Shown here piece after piece: positions 21,810 to 32,949 of a stretch of 64,000 nt of DNA. The notes under the pieces are model-generated. The model did no database searches. It saw nothing but the letters and a program-made list of their open reading frames with translations, and had not been told where the DNA came from. The position numbers and the translations under genes were made by a program. Every line of letters starts with the position of its first letter. Position 1 is the first letter of the stretch. The stretch comes from Linanthus parryae (Eukaryota > Streptophyta > Magnoliopsida > Ericales > Polemoniaceae): the NCBI GenBank assembly GCA_023055425.1, contig JALGPY010000002.1:45921821-45985820 (forward strand), read 5' to 3'.

Positions 21810-22672
21810 TGCAATCTCATCTGTACGGCAATTACGTCGCTCTGTCCGTCCTATTCTGTAATTCTCATCTTTAAATAAATAACGGCTATGTCAAGAGTTT
21901 ATATTTCACTTGCCGTTGTTAGTTCACTTCATTTATTCATATTATAACATTGATATGAATCTAATGCCCTGACTTCTGGTCAATTCAAGCCAAAAAACCC
22001 ATATGTCAACTAATATACGTCGCGTGATCGAACAGCGCATTATTAGGTCACGATGAAATTGTTCTACTAATTCACAGTCATATATCTGATGTGTAAAACG
22101 TCAACTAATATATATTGTAGCACCAGTGGTATGAACTGATGACGAACGACGAATACCAGTGAACTCCATTTAACATCGTAAAAGATGTGACTTATCAATG
22201 AAGGGGATGTTAAAAACAGGAAAGAGCGAAAAGAACAAAACCAACCAACACAGATTAATGCAATTTGATCTCCCAACAATCTTCAGTCATGACAAAGTGA
22301 TCGTTACAAAATATTATTTGATGCTCCAGATATTATTCAAGATCTAATTTCCGAGGACAAGTTAGAAATTTGTAAGCATTACACCTCCTCTCCCGACAGA
22401 GACTAATGAAATCTCATCTGTACGGCAAATACGTCCCTCCATGCATGTTATTCTGTGATTTTAATGTTCAAATAAATAATAGCTATGTCAACAGTTTATA
22501 ATTCACTTACTTAAGAGCTGTTATTTCACTTCATTTATCCATATTAGAAGATTGCTAGCCAGTCGTATTTTCGAGTTCTCTTGCACTGAACTCACAGCGA
22601 ACGACGAATACCGGTGAGCTTCGTTAAACATGGTTAAATGGATAACTTATTGACAAAGGGGATGTTTAAAAA
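21698..22672 (+). repeat. Tandem duplication of the RNase H-like gene's 3' end
   Basis: The last coding part and 3' flank (about 21698-22211) recur at about 22290-22672 with many substitutions. The second copy still reads as the same C-terminal peptide to a TAA at 22404-22406 (for example DAPDIIQDLI). It has no upstream exon, so it is a gene fragment. The repeated flank includes the block around GAACGACGAATACC at both 22142 and 22599. Confidence 0.75.
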
Positions 22673-22941
22673 AAAAAAAAAAGAATAAGGTTCAGCAAAG
22701 CTATAAATATAATCTTGCGAATACATCGTACTGTATATCTAAGCTTGCCTCCAAACATAATAATTAACACATCAAATTTACGACCACTAAATCTATTGAA
22801 AATAGCCTATTTCTTGCATCAAATTTACGTATTGGTCCAGACCGGATAACACAATTACATAATCATGCAATTGTAGCCTCAGTAAAACTGCTTTCTAATC
22901 TATAACGTTCCGCTCGTTCCATCATTGGAAATGCTTAAAAC

Positions 22942-23019
22942 TGCTATGATTCCATATTCTGATTTGTGATTCATCTAATATGCTATGATTCCATATTGTG
23001 ATTTGTGATTCATCTAATA
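22942..23019. repeat. Two-copy 39-bp tandem repeat
   Basis: A unit starting TGCTATGATTCCATATT occurs at 22942-22980 and 22981-23019 with one mismatch. Confidence 0.85.
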
Positions 23020-23287
23020 TTATCATTAATCCGATACAATAAATTGGTTAATGTCATATACAAACTTTGAAATGATGCGTGCTTCGGATTGGACAACAAA
23101 CCAATGTAAACAAACATTAAATTAACTGAAATTAAAAACTGCATTAATAGACAAAATATATTCCACGATTACATAGTTTTGCATAACTAATCCAAACTAA
23201 ACATAACCCAACTTCATGACACTCATCATAAAACCTAACATCAAACTACACTTGACTGGAACAGAATACCAGAAGATGCAAGACCTT

Positions 23288-23716
23288 CTACACCTTCGGT
23301 TTCTTCTGGGACGAATCCACAACGCTATCATCTCTGTTCTTCCTCTTCCCGCCCTGATCTTGTGTACCATCCGGTGTACGATTCGCTTTTTTCCTCCGCG
23401 AACCTTCGCTGCCTTTGCCTTTAACTTTCTTCTTCTTACTTGTACCAGGATGGTAAGTACAGGTCCAATTATTTGGAAAAGAGGAAGCTGTGTCAACCCG
23501 CCAGAATTCATCTTTGTCCGATGCATCTGAATATATAGTTGACTCCGACCCCTTCCCAACCACATACGAATGATCATGCCAACTCTCCCACGAAGATATA
23601 CTCTCTGACAACTCTAACTCACTATCATATTTCTTACTTTTCTTCACCTTCTTCTTCATCTTCTTCCTCGCACCCTTCCTCACCTTACCATCACTACTTT
23701 CTTTACCAGAATCCAT
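23288..23716 (-). CDS. Lysine-rich, probably nuclear protein of unknown function
   Basis: An intronless 142-residue frame on the minus strand, ATG at 23716-23714. The head is extremely basic (GARKKMKKKVKKSKK), followed by an acidic/serine stretch, a short W/Y/H-containing core (EFWRVDT, NNWTCTYHPG), then basic clusters (KKKKVKGKG, RRKK, GGKRKNRDD) and a KKPKV finish. Several match nuclear signals. I recognise no family. A TATATA lies some 45 bp upstream in its orientation. It is the only minus-strand gene in the inferred Helitron and the one nearest its 3' terminus. It could be real or a lysine-rich chance frame; the mixed composition favours real. Confidence 0.45.
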   Translation of the reverse strand: MDSGKESSDGKVRKGARKKMKKKVKKSKKYDSELELSESISSWESWHDHSYVVGKGSESTIYSDASDKDEFWRVDTASSFPNNWTCTYHPGTSKKKKVKGKGSEGSRRKKANRTPDGTQDQGGKRKNRDDSVVDSSQKKPKV

Positions 23717-24467
23717 TGCTGTACTCTATGTTATGACCACAGCAAATTGGTTGTGCTTATATACAATATATGAATATGAATGTGAAAAGACCGTTGCAAC
23801 TGTTCACGTCCATTCAAAGAACTTATTACCATGCATCTTCTAAGAGACACGTCTGTATTAAATGCACACTTTGAATCAATGAGAAGATATTGCAAACCCC
23901 ACTAAATCTGCCGGCGAAATCTTCAACACACACGAAACGATAGATCTTAATGATGAAACGTAGATCAAAAGGACTCAGAGGGTGACTTATTGGAGAGGAA
24001 ACTAGGCGTTGACAATAGATTAGGGTTTCAGGTTATAATTGTGTTTGCCTGGTGGTAGCGGAGCAATTAAAGCCTCTGTGAGAGCAGCAGAGTATAATTA
24101 CGATAATCAATTTTAAAGAAGTATTTTGTATGATATCTATTTTAAAACCAAGAAAATAAGGTGCGAAGTTATTGTATCACAAACACACGGTTGTAAATAT
24201 AATTATTTTTTCTTTTAAGGAAAATATGTGCGATCAAAAACACGTTCACTGACATTAGTAAATGTCAATATCAATTTCCTTGAGTATGATTACTACACGT
24301 AATATCAATTTGTTGCATCAAATCATAGATTTTGACGTCCTCTTCTTAGAAAAAATTAAAAACAATTTGTACTATACTCTTTATGCGACACATGAATTCC
24401 AATTACACGTACGGTGAGACAATTGTGAACTTCCAAACCGAACGACAACGCCCGGTGCAATGGCACG
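23717..24467. other. Subterminal Helitron region, no gene
   Basis: Contains the presumed promoter of the minus-strand gene and AT-rich sequence toward the terminus. A GC-rich block begins only in the last ~50 bp. Confidence 0.5.
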
Positions 24468-24497
24468 CCGCGCGCAACGCGCGCGGAGTGAACCTAG
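24468..24497 (+). mobile_element. Helitron 3' terminus: hairpin plus CTAG
   Basis: CCGCGCGC (24468-24475), loop AAC, GCGCGCGG (24479-24486) form a perfect 8-bp GC stem. Seven bases later comes CTAG (24494-24497), followed by T. Plant Helitrons end in a GC hairpin 10-12 bases before a CTRR end and insert between A and T. All three criteria visible on this side are met. Confidence 0.88.
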
Positions 24498-24508
24498 TAT
24501 ATATATAG

Positions 24509-24892
<384 letters not shown>

Positions 24893-24895
24893 TAG

Positions 24896-25310
24896 TCAGG
24901 TTTGAACCCAAAATTTTATGTAAGTGTTTCAAACACTCAGGCCCTGCGTTCTTTACCTAAATTTAGGCGACTTTTTATCTTTTTTTTAGAAAAATATAAA
25001 AATGTTGTTTACTTTGTGCCTAATAAGTTTTCTAAAAAGTTTTAGTTACCTTTTTGGTAGAAAATGTTGTTTACTTAACTTCTATTTTATATCATAAAAA
25101 GTAGTTTTAAGGAGTAAAAAGATAAAAAAGTTGAAGTTAGAAAAACCTAACTTTTTTTAGTCTTATAAAAAGAAATAAAAGTTATCAGGCATAAATTTTA
25201 ACGAAAATGACTTGATTAGATCTTTTTATATGACTTAAAAAAGATAAAAATCGCATAAATTTAGGTAAAGAAAGCGGGGCCTCACTCTATCACTGAGCTA
25301 GCACCCATTT
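24896..25310 (-). mobile_element. tRNA-derived SINE fragment, split by a MITE
   Basis: On the minus strand the bases right of the MITE give an A-box-like TGCTAGCTCAGTGATAG (about 25303-25287). Those to its left end in a B-box-like GGTTCAAACCTG (about 24909-24898). Skipping 24940-25281 restores tRNA-like spacing, so this is a SINE or tRNA pseudogene into which the MITE inserted. Confidence 0.6.
24940..25281. mobile_element. PIF/Harbinger-type MITE, copy 1
   Basis: 342 bp with terminal inverted repeats starting GGCCCTGCGTTCTTTACC and a 3-bp duplication TCA on both sides (24937-24939, 25282-25284). No coding capacity. It is the same family as the copy at 25429. Confidence 0.85.
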
Positions 25311-25428
25311 GGACTAGAACTCATTGTGGGACGGAAGAATTGGTCATATTAACTTATTAATTCTTGAAGATTTTTTGCATTACTTGTTCCTCACTCGATA
25401 GTAAATTGTTTTTTCTTACAAATATTAA

Positions 25429-25768
25429 GACCCCGCTTTCTTTATCTGAATTTATGTGATTTTTTATCTTTTTAGAAAAATAAAAAAAGCTTTTTTACTT
25501 TGTACCTAATAAGTTTTCTAGAAAGTTTTAATTACCTTTTTAGTAGAAAATGTTGTTTGCAGCTTAACTTCTATTTTATCTCTTAAAAAATAGTTTTAAG
25601 GAGTAAAAAGATAAAAAAAGAAGAAGAAATAACTAACTTTTTTGGCTTTATAATAAGATAAAAAAGTTATCAGACATAAATTTTAATGAAAATGACTTAA
25701 TTTAAAATAAAATTATGACTTAAAAAAAGATAAAAAGTCGCCTAAAATTAGACAAAAAAATCGGAGCC
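25429..25768. mobile_element. PIF/Harbinger-type MITE, copy 2
   Basis: 340 bp, starting GACCCCGCTTTCTTTATC, flanked by TAA (25426-25428 and 25769-25771). It aligns along its whole length with the copy 150 bp to the left but is more diverged at its ends. Confidence 0.82.
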
Positions 25769-25938
25769 TAAATATTCGGACTTTCAAATACTTAACATAA
25801 AGGAGAAAGTAGACAAGTAGTGACGAAAATGTGTTTTCTTGGCACAAAGTGGCAAAGTCCCTTCTCGGTTGTGGGATTAATGGTTTATAGTCCTCACCTC
25901 ACGCAAGCCCCGTTTTAAAGCAAATAATCTTTTATTGC

Positions 25939-26101
25939 GCGGTATCACGGGGATTTTGGTGATGTGGTATCACGAGACACTCTAATTAGTTAATTATGTG
26001 ATTATTATCATATTTTGATACACTAAATATGTTAGAATTAACATGATCAACCAATTAGAGTGTTATGTGATATCACGTCACTGAATCCCCATAATACCGA
26101 A
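25939..26101. mobile_element. Short palindromic MITE
   Basis: About 160 bp with long imperfect inverted repeats: CGGTATCACGGGGATTTT at the left and the complement of CGGTATTATGGGGATT at the right. It would fold into a near-complete hairpin. The superfamily is undecided. Confidence 0.7.
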
Positions 26102-27359
26102 TATTTTCTCGATTGCAAGACTCTTGAAAGCTAGAAAATAGGTTAATTATCCTAGAAAAAGAAGGATTGGTTTATTTTAGTCTTAGAACATGTTTTGATC
26201 ATAGCTTGTAGTCTCAACTCAATAATGTGATTAAAATAATTTTAGACGGAATGATCTAACTAATTTGTAATCTAAAAACCGTCTGACACGCGAAAAATAT
26301 TAGATTAAGTTTAAGTAAATCTGACACCACTCCGTAGCTTTTACAATTAAATTTAGGAAAAAATTATTTAAACTTAAGATATATCTAAAATGTTTTGTGT
26401 ATGAATAAACTGATAATTCATAAGTAAAACAGATGGTAAATACGAATTTCAGAAGTCTAGCTTAAAAAGATCTCTAAATTATAGATTGTAAAATCTGCAA
26501 AATATGATTAAAATTGTGAACCAAACATGCACTTAACATAGCTATTTCGAGATGAGCTTTGGGATTAGATATCTGATGATATAAATCAATTAAGACTTAA
26601 TCCATCTAACCATAGATAATTTAGTAAATTTGTATCATCCAGTAGGTGAAGAGATTAGTTGAGGTAATTTTAGAAAACAAGCAGAAAGAGGAACCATATA
26701 TACTTGAGTAAAGCTTTGGAACAAATCAATGTAAAAAGGTTACTATGGCTAGTGGCACAACATTAAAAGGAGTACATTGGCTCAATAACGATATTTTATT
26801 AAAAAAAAACATCCTTCTTAATTACTACCACCACCACCACTACTACTACAAGGTCATAATAATCAGCTACGGATAGAGATAACTTAAATAAATACTGAAA
26901 TAAGCCAAATTGCAATTGCATGATGAAAAATTAGCTCATGTAAGCTCAAGCTAAAAATTAATAGAATCTTTTTTTAATTAGAAAAAATAGCTTGTATAAA
27001 AATAGTTCTTTACTAACTTTTTATATTACTTTATCAACTTTTATGCGTGATTTATTAAGGTAAATAAAATAAATTAAATAGAGTTAAAAGTTAAATAGAT
27101 CCTGGTTAGTGCTGAGCCGTTTGTTTATCACCTTTGATAAATACCTGAATAAGCGATTCCATATTCTTTAGTACTGGTACATGAGAGAGTATGGAGTTTT
27201 TATTAAAGATGTTCATACTCTTTAAATTTAAATATTTGGTACCCCATGGGGTATGAAGAAAAATTAAGGGACAGGTCCCACGTGCCGGGGGACAATGTGA
27301 CCAGTTTATGTCCTATTAAACACATGGTGCCCCTAACTAAAAGTTAATTAATAAGAAAA
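26102..27359. other. AT-rich intergenic, nothing recognised
   Basis: No gene, tRNA or clear repeat end. A (CCA)n-like run lies at about 26827-26845. Confidence 0.5.
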
Positions 27360-27545
27360 AATAGTCGATGTTCTATACCACAATAATTTGATAATTTTTG
27401 AAAGTGTTACAGAGCAAAATTTTATCTCCAAAACTATGAAAAAATTACTAAATTCTTGTATGGTTTTGTAACCAAATTATCGGGTCAAATGAACCCTCAA
27501 AGTCAAACGGGAAGAAAGTAGTAAAACGGAGGAAATATAATATAC
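27360..27545. mobile_element. Degenerate Stowaway-like MITE
   Basis: Shares the paired internal segments (AATTTGATAATTTTT... / ...ACCAAATTATCGGGTCAAATG) and the CGGAGGAAATA end with four better copies at 53484, 56791, 59549 and 62204. The left boundary is unclear. Confidence 0.45.
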
Positions 27546-27819
27546 TAATGTACAATGGTATGAAGTAGCGTATAACTATATTGAACAGGTTATAGAAAAT
27601 GCAATTTTATACTAGTAACTGAACGCAAGTAGTTCATGAAATATTTGGTCAAATAGTAGATTTGTTTGAACAATTCTTCAATTTGTGGAGAATATTTACT
27701 TAGAATTTTGATATAAAGTTTGGAACTCAACCAAATTTTCAAAACAACTTGCATTAGTAACGTGTATTTCAAAAAACACTCGTACCGAATTTGAACAAAT
27801 GAGCGTAGTTGTTACTAAC

Positions 27820-28258
27820 CAGTGGCGGAGCCAGGATTTGACCGAAGGGGGGGCACAATCCAATATTTGTACTGTGATTCAAGATAGATTAAATTAAATA
27901 TCAAAAAGATATGATAAGCCTCCTGGCTTAGTTGGTAAAACGCTGCCTTATAGACTCAGTTACGACGGTTCGAGTCTCCAGGGCGGTGCTTTTCATCTTG
28001 TTTTTTTAATTTTTGTAAAAAAAAAATAAAAACAGCACATTAGAAGAGTCGAACCCGCGTCACTTTAGTATTAAGTAGACATCTTTACCATCTGCGCTGA
28101 AGCGTCAGTTAGCATTAAGGGGGGCACTATTCTATTTTTACAAAGGCCTGGATAATTTTTTTTTACAAATTAAGGGTTTTCTAGTGTTTTCGGAAAATTT
28201 TGGGGGGGCACGTGCCCCCCCCCCCCCCCCCCCGTGCCCCTACATGGCTCCGCCCCTG
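27820..28258. mobile_element. hAT-type element carrying two opposed tRNA-like modules
   Basis: 439 bp, CAGTGGCGGAGCC at the left and GGCTCCGCCCCTG at the right, with a perfect 8-bp duplication TTACTAAC (27812-27819, 28259-28266). Inside, 27917-27990 (plus) has an A-box-like TGGCTTAGTTGG and B-box-like GGTTCGAGTCT. Bases 28034-28112 (minus) have CAGCGCAGATGG and GGTTCGACTCT. A run of C follows a G run near 28201-28233. There is no coding capacity. The tRNA-like parts lack full acceptor pairing, so they are not called tRNA genes. Confidence 0.75.
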
Positions 28259-28266
28259 TTACTAAC

Positions 28267-29060
28267 CTAAGAAAGAAATCACCCTTCCATAATGCGATGA
28301 ATATAGGGACAATGTTATGCACCAAGCCACCAACTGAAGATCTTGTTTGTGGCGTTCTACCATTTTATTATTACGCTGTGTAATTACAGTGTCTACCTAC
28401 TTACATAATTATCCTTTGTTCAATTGAAGGTGTATTTAAATTTTACGTACTAGGATGCGTATTCAATCCATTCTGAAGGATATATTATAGGTAAAATTCA
28501 AACTTGATAAATCAAATATATCCTCCAAAAAAACAAGGTAGAAACTACATATATATAGGGCACTTGACCCTACCCCTCCAACTTTAAACAAGATTGGTGG
28601 ACATGTACATGATATACTAGCAGTTAATTGCACACCTCATGGGTTTTCTAATTTTTCTAGGCTTTTCGTTTTCTAATTGGAAAAGGAAAAAACAATATTT
28701 TCCTTTCCACATTCATGGCAAAGTTATTTTCTTGTTTAACCTTTCCAAGGCATCACTAGCATATGGGGTTGGGTTTCACCCCATTTCTTTATTCCCAACC
28801 AAGCATCCCAAAAGCACATGTAAATGGACAAAACCTATAGGTAACCCTAAAGAAAGGAAAAGAAAATGCACTCTCTATACTCTACTAGTACCCCTCTTTT
28901 TCATGTGAAAGAAAGTGACAAAACAAATAGGGGGTTGCAACTTGCAAACATATGTAGAGAGAAAAATACATGATTCGGTTTCTTCTTTAGATTCCAATAA
29001 CTTTTGCACCTCTATCTCTAGTAAAGAAAACGAAACGTAACCCTTCAACTGGGGTGTTAT
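28267..29060. other. Intergenic, nothing recognised
   Basis: AT-rich sequence. A plus-strand open frame at 28639-28908 has biased composition and no domain, and is not called. Confidence 0.5.
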
Positions 29061-29063
29061 TAA

Positions 29064-30147
29064 GGGTCCGTTTGGCAAAGTGGTTTTTTTTAGTTTTTGG
29101 TTTTTAAATCAAATGGTTTGTTTAAAGTGTTTGTTTTGACTGGTTTAAAAACCAGATTTTAAACCAGTTTTTTTCAACATTTGCCTTGGTGAGAAAAACC
29201 AACTTTTTGTGGTTTTTTCTTTGATTTATTTCTATGACACTCAAAGACGATATTATCCCCACACTAGTCGTATTAAACTGGAAATTGTCTCTCATTTTGG
29301 TAGTTCTTTGACATTTTACCACTAGTAATTTTTTCTATACTTCCTTCATAAGTTTTTTCCACAAAACTCATTTCACGCTTTTATGTGATGTACTGATTAT
29401 TTAGGGTTAACTATGTTTGTTGTGTTCTTATTATTTAGGGTCACCTATTTTTGTTGTGTTATATATTTTCCTAGTTGATTAAATTTCTGCTATCTGTTAA
29501 ACAATGTTGCATTGAAAGAGTTATACATGGGTTTATGTTATCCGGTAGCTCTTTGACTTTTTAGTCATCGAGATAATGAAAAATATTGCACGATTTTTTT
29601 CTATACTTTTGCCATAATTTGTTTTTCCAAAAAACTCAATTCTCGCATATTTCGGACGATACATTTTATATGCGATGTTCTTATTATTCAGGATCAATCA
29701 TTTGTGGTGTTATAACCTTAGTTTATTATGTTTTTGTTGTCCGTTACTCAACGTGGCATCAAGTGTAACTGAAATTTCTTGCAATTGTCAACTTTTTGTT
29801 GAATTTAAGTAAAAATTAATTTTTTGGATGTCATAATAGTGTTAATTTGTTCTTCAATTTGTTACTTTCATGAAATCGTTGAATCTCATGAAATCGTGAA
29901 CTTTTTTACATTGCATTTATTCGTTTTGAATCTGTAAAAGAAAAATAAGTGGAGGGTATATTTGTCATTTAATCTACATCATCTAGTTTAAAAACCACTA
30001 CCAAACATACTTCTCCAGTTTTTAATCTAGTTTAAAAACTACCACCAAACACACTGGTTTAAACAGAATCTCTATAAAAATCAAAAAAAATCCACCACAA
30101 TCTAAAAACCAGTTTTTCCACTAGAAATCATTCTACCAAACTCACCC
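29064..30147. mobile_element. PIF/Harbinger-type non-autonomous element
   Basis: 1084 bp, GGGTCCGTTTGG at the left and CCAAACTCACCC at the right, with TAA duplicated outside (29061-29063, 30148-30150). Subterminal inverted segments rich in AAACCAGTTTTT are present. No transposase frame is visible. Confidence 0.8.
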
Positions 30148-30150
30148 TAA

Positions 30151-31882
30151 GTTGGCATGTGTTCAGCTTCAGCTGGGGTGTTATTAAGTTGGCCTGACGC
30201 GCATATTTACGTTTTTAGGTTTTTGTTTGCAGATATTTGTCAGGAGCTATTAAATTTCTAAACTAACGAGAAATCAATGAGTATTCTTAGGATCTCTCAA
30301 CCACGAATTTGTCAATTAAGATTTTCTTATACTAATTTATATCTTTTGTCTAATTGAAAACTATTGCCACACAACAGATGTACGCCATAAAATACTTACC
30401 TGTTTGAATTCTTTCCAAAAAGAATACCCCCACTTGGTCTATGGTAGTGAATGTGATACCTTTCTTATTTCCTCCATACAAAACTAGCATTGTTGTCACA
30501 ATCTATATCTTCGAAGTCATGGTTCCGTGATCAGTTTTGTGTTGGTCAATGATCACAAAAATACAAGTGTTGCAATCCCGCAACTTATGAAAGTACCTAT
30601 ATGCCCTTGGGTTGGGCTGACAATCAATCAATTATGCAAATGTAAGAAAGAGTGGTCCCATAATGTTCTGATTAGAGATGAGATCTTTGAAACAATGTCT
30701 TTGTCATAATTAGATGTTCCTTAAATTATTCGAAGTTTTAATTATGAGGACCTTAGATGGAATGATGGTATGTTACAATGCTTTTTCCTTCCAATTAAAG
30801 TTGTAGAACTAAAGTTGTGCATATGGGGTAGTAGCATGGAGCCATACAACAATAATGCAAATATGTAATTAAAAAAAAATGATTGATGTATAAACTTTTT
30901 GGACACACTCGAAAGAGAAAGGAGATACTAGTTTTTGATGAATATTAATAATTGTAAAAAAAAACTTATATTTTTACTATGGTTACGTCGACGGTGTATG
31001 AAGCCACGTTATACGATTTAACAAGAAGAGAAACATTAAAGATGCACAACACTATGTAAAATGCTTTGTGATTTTCCTAGTCTATCGCGATAAGATTCGT
31101 GCTAAATTAGTAATGCATATCGACTAAAAGCCAACACCACTAACCTACCAGATCAGATGCTTAGTTGCATTAATACACACCATTAGTAGAAGTCATCCAA
31201 TGACATTAAATTATGCGAATAATAATACACTTGATATTGCATGAAGAATAGCTTTTTCCTACAAATCCCCCTATTTTATTGAAAGCAAGAAAACGGAAAG
31301 ACATGAGGTCATCATTTTGATTATTAATCTTCTTCGGTAAGCAGAATAAATTAATTAAATAAGAAATAAAAAGGAAATTAAAGGAGAAGATAAGCAAGAT
31401 AATAATTTCGCACTTCATATCTACCACAAAACAAATAAATTCCTCGCCTTTAATAATTCTTTATTATAAGCCCTTCAAAGTTCAAACGAGTCGAAAAACT
31501 AGTAAATGAAAAGGTGTAGAGAATAAACATACTTATATCTCTCTAAAATAACTTAAGAAATGGTGAATGAAAGGCAGTGTTTATCTTTTGTGAGTATATT
31601 TGACTGGTAAAACATTCATGAAAGTGATGAAGAATGTAACTATTATAGCTCCTACATTCATCTAACACAAATTAATAAGATCTATTCATATTGATAACAA
31701 AAGCCATAGTTTTATTATGATCCACTGACTAATTTGTAGCATCCTTAGGATCCACTTAACAGTTAGCTTATCTTTAAAATCGTTGTTTTTGTTAGGGTTA
31801 TTTTATAAGATCAATTTTACAGAAATATTTGAACTTCATTCACATTCATTGTGAACATGAACGAAAATATATGTACAAAGCC
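30151..31882. other. Intergenic, nothing recognised
   Basis: AT-rich. It contains a second copy of the short block CTGGGGTGTTATTAAG (about 30173-30188), also found directly left of the 29064 element. No gene is seen. Confidence 0.5.
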
Positions 31883-31885
31883 TAA

Positions 31886-32882
31886 GAGCATCTCCAACAG
31901 TAAAGTTGTCGAAAGACTATATATATATACTTGCACTTTTTGAGTTGTTGCTCTAGCATTATATGCCATCTGCATTATTTTATTGTTTCACAATTTTCAT
32001 CATTAAACAATCATGTTACTATATGGTACATATATATATAGTAATTTGATAACGAATTAATTTTCAAATAAAAATAACAAATTATTTGATTTGTTGAAGT
32101 GAGTAACTTAATTTATTTATTTATTTATTTATTTTAAAAAATCATGTCACTATATATATTTAATAACATAAATCCGAACGTTGGATTTGTAGGAGAAGAG
32201 CAGAGGAGGAGAGCATTAAAACTGTGTTTTTTATACACCAGGTCTAATTGTCTTGGTTTAGGCCACATTTGGTCCAAAATAGGCTTGGCAAATATATGCC
32301 AAGTTTTGCACGAACTGTTGGAGCTGATTTTTGGACAAATTTGGCCTATATTTGTGTCAAAGTCAACTTTTACACCATCTCTAGTTAAACCCGTCTCTCA
32401 CACAAATTTAGTCCAATTTCGCCCAAAAATCGGCTCCAACAGCTTGTGTAAAAATTGGCCTAAATTTGCACATGAATTAAAATTGGACAAAAATTAGAGA
32501 AAACGAAGCAACACTATAGCTAGAGGAGAAAAATAAGAAAATATATTTTAATCATTTTAGCTCCTCATCATGCTCCTCCAACGCTCGGATTCACTGTGCA
32601 AAGGTAATTTCAAAAAAATTATAAATACCTATCAACAATCAAAGTGAAAAACACAAGAAAAAAAATTAACAAAATTAATTGCATATTAATTTGTTTTTTT
32701 ACCCACTTCAATAATTTAATTTATTAAATATATAAAATAAAATAATTGTCTAATAATGAAAAATATACAAAATAATAAAATAATATTAATGACCTATATT
32801 GAGACCAACTGTTGGAGCTACAATTCAGAAAATGCTAATGTACAAATTAAATCCAACTACAACTTTGTTGTTAGAGATGCTC
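31886..32882. mobile_element. PIF/Harbinger-type element (GAGCATCTCCAACAG family)
   Basis: 997 bp with termini GAGCATCTCCAACAG and the complement GTTAGAGATGCTC, flanked by TAA (31883-31885, 32883-32885). Internal copies of the CCAACAG/CTGTTGGAG motif occur near 32317 and 32808, suggesting nesting or a composite. No intact transposase. Confidence 0.78.
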
Positions 32883-32949
32883 TAACAACACAAACTACTA
32901 CGTGTCTAGCAAGATGGGTCCACAAGCAAAATCCAAATGAGAGGTTGCA

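Larger units (their letters stand above)
1..24497 (+). mobile_element. Inferred right-hand part of a giant gene-carrying Helitron
   Basis: The only direct Helitron evidence is the 3' terminus at 24468-24497. Everything to its left up to the window start is assigned by inference. It is a run of small genes with short introns, nearly all on the plus strand, including an RPA/OB-fold gene of the kind plant Helitrons often encode. No Rep (HUH) or Pif1-type helicase reading frame is visible, and no 5' TC terminus was recognised, so the left boundary probably lies outside the window. Removing the 11.5-kb LTR retrotransposon leaves about 13 kb of possible Helitron DNA here. Alternatively the terminus belongs to a shorter non-autonomous Helitron and the genes further left are unrelated to it. 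Confidence 0.45.

Noticed and set aside
27917..28112. Two tRNA-like segments
   Set aside because: Not called tRNA genes: acceptor stems do not pair well, and both lie inside a transposon with a target duplication.
32144..32497. 117-codon plus-strand frame
   Set aside because: It lies within a non-autonomous Harbinger-type element and carries its repeated CCAACAG motifs; no protein family is recognised.
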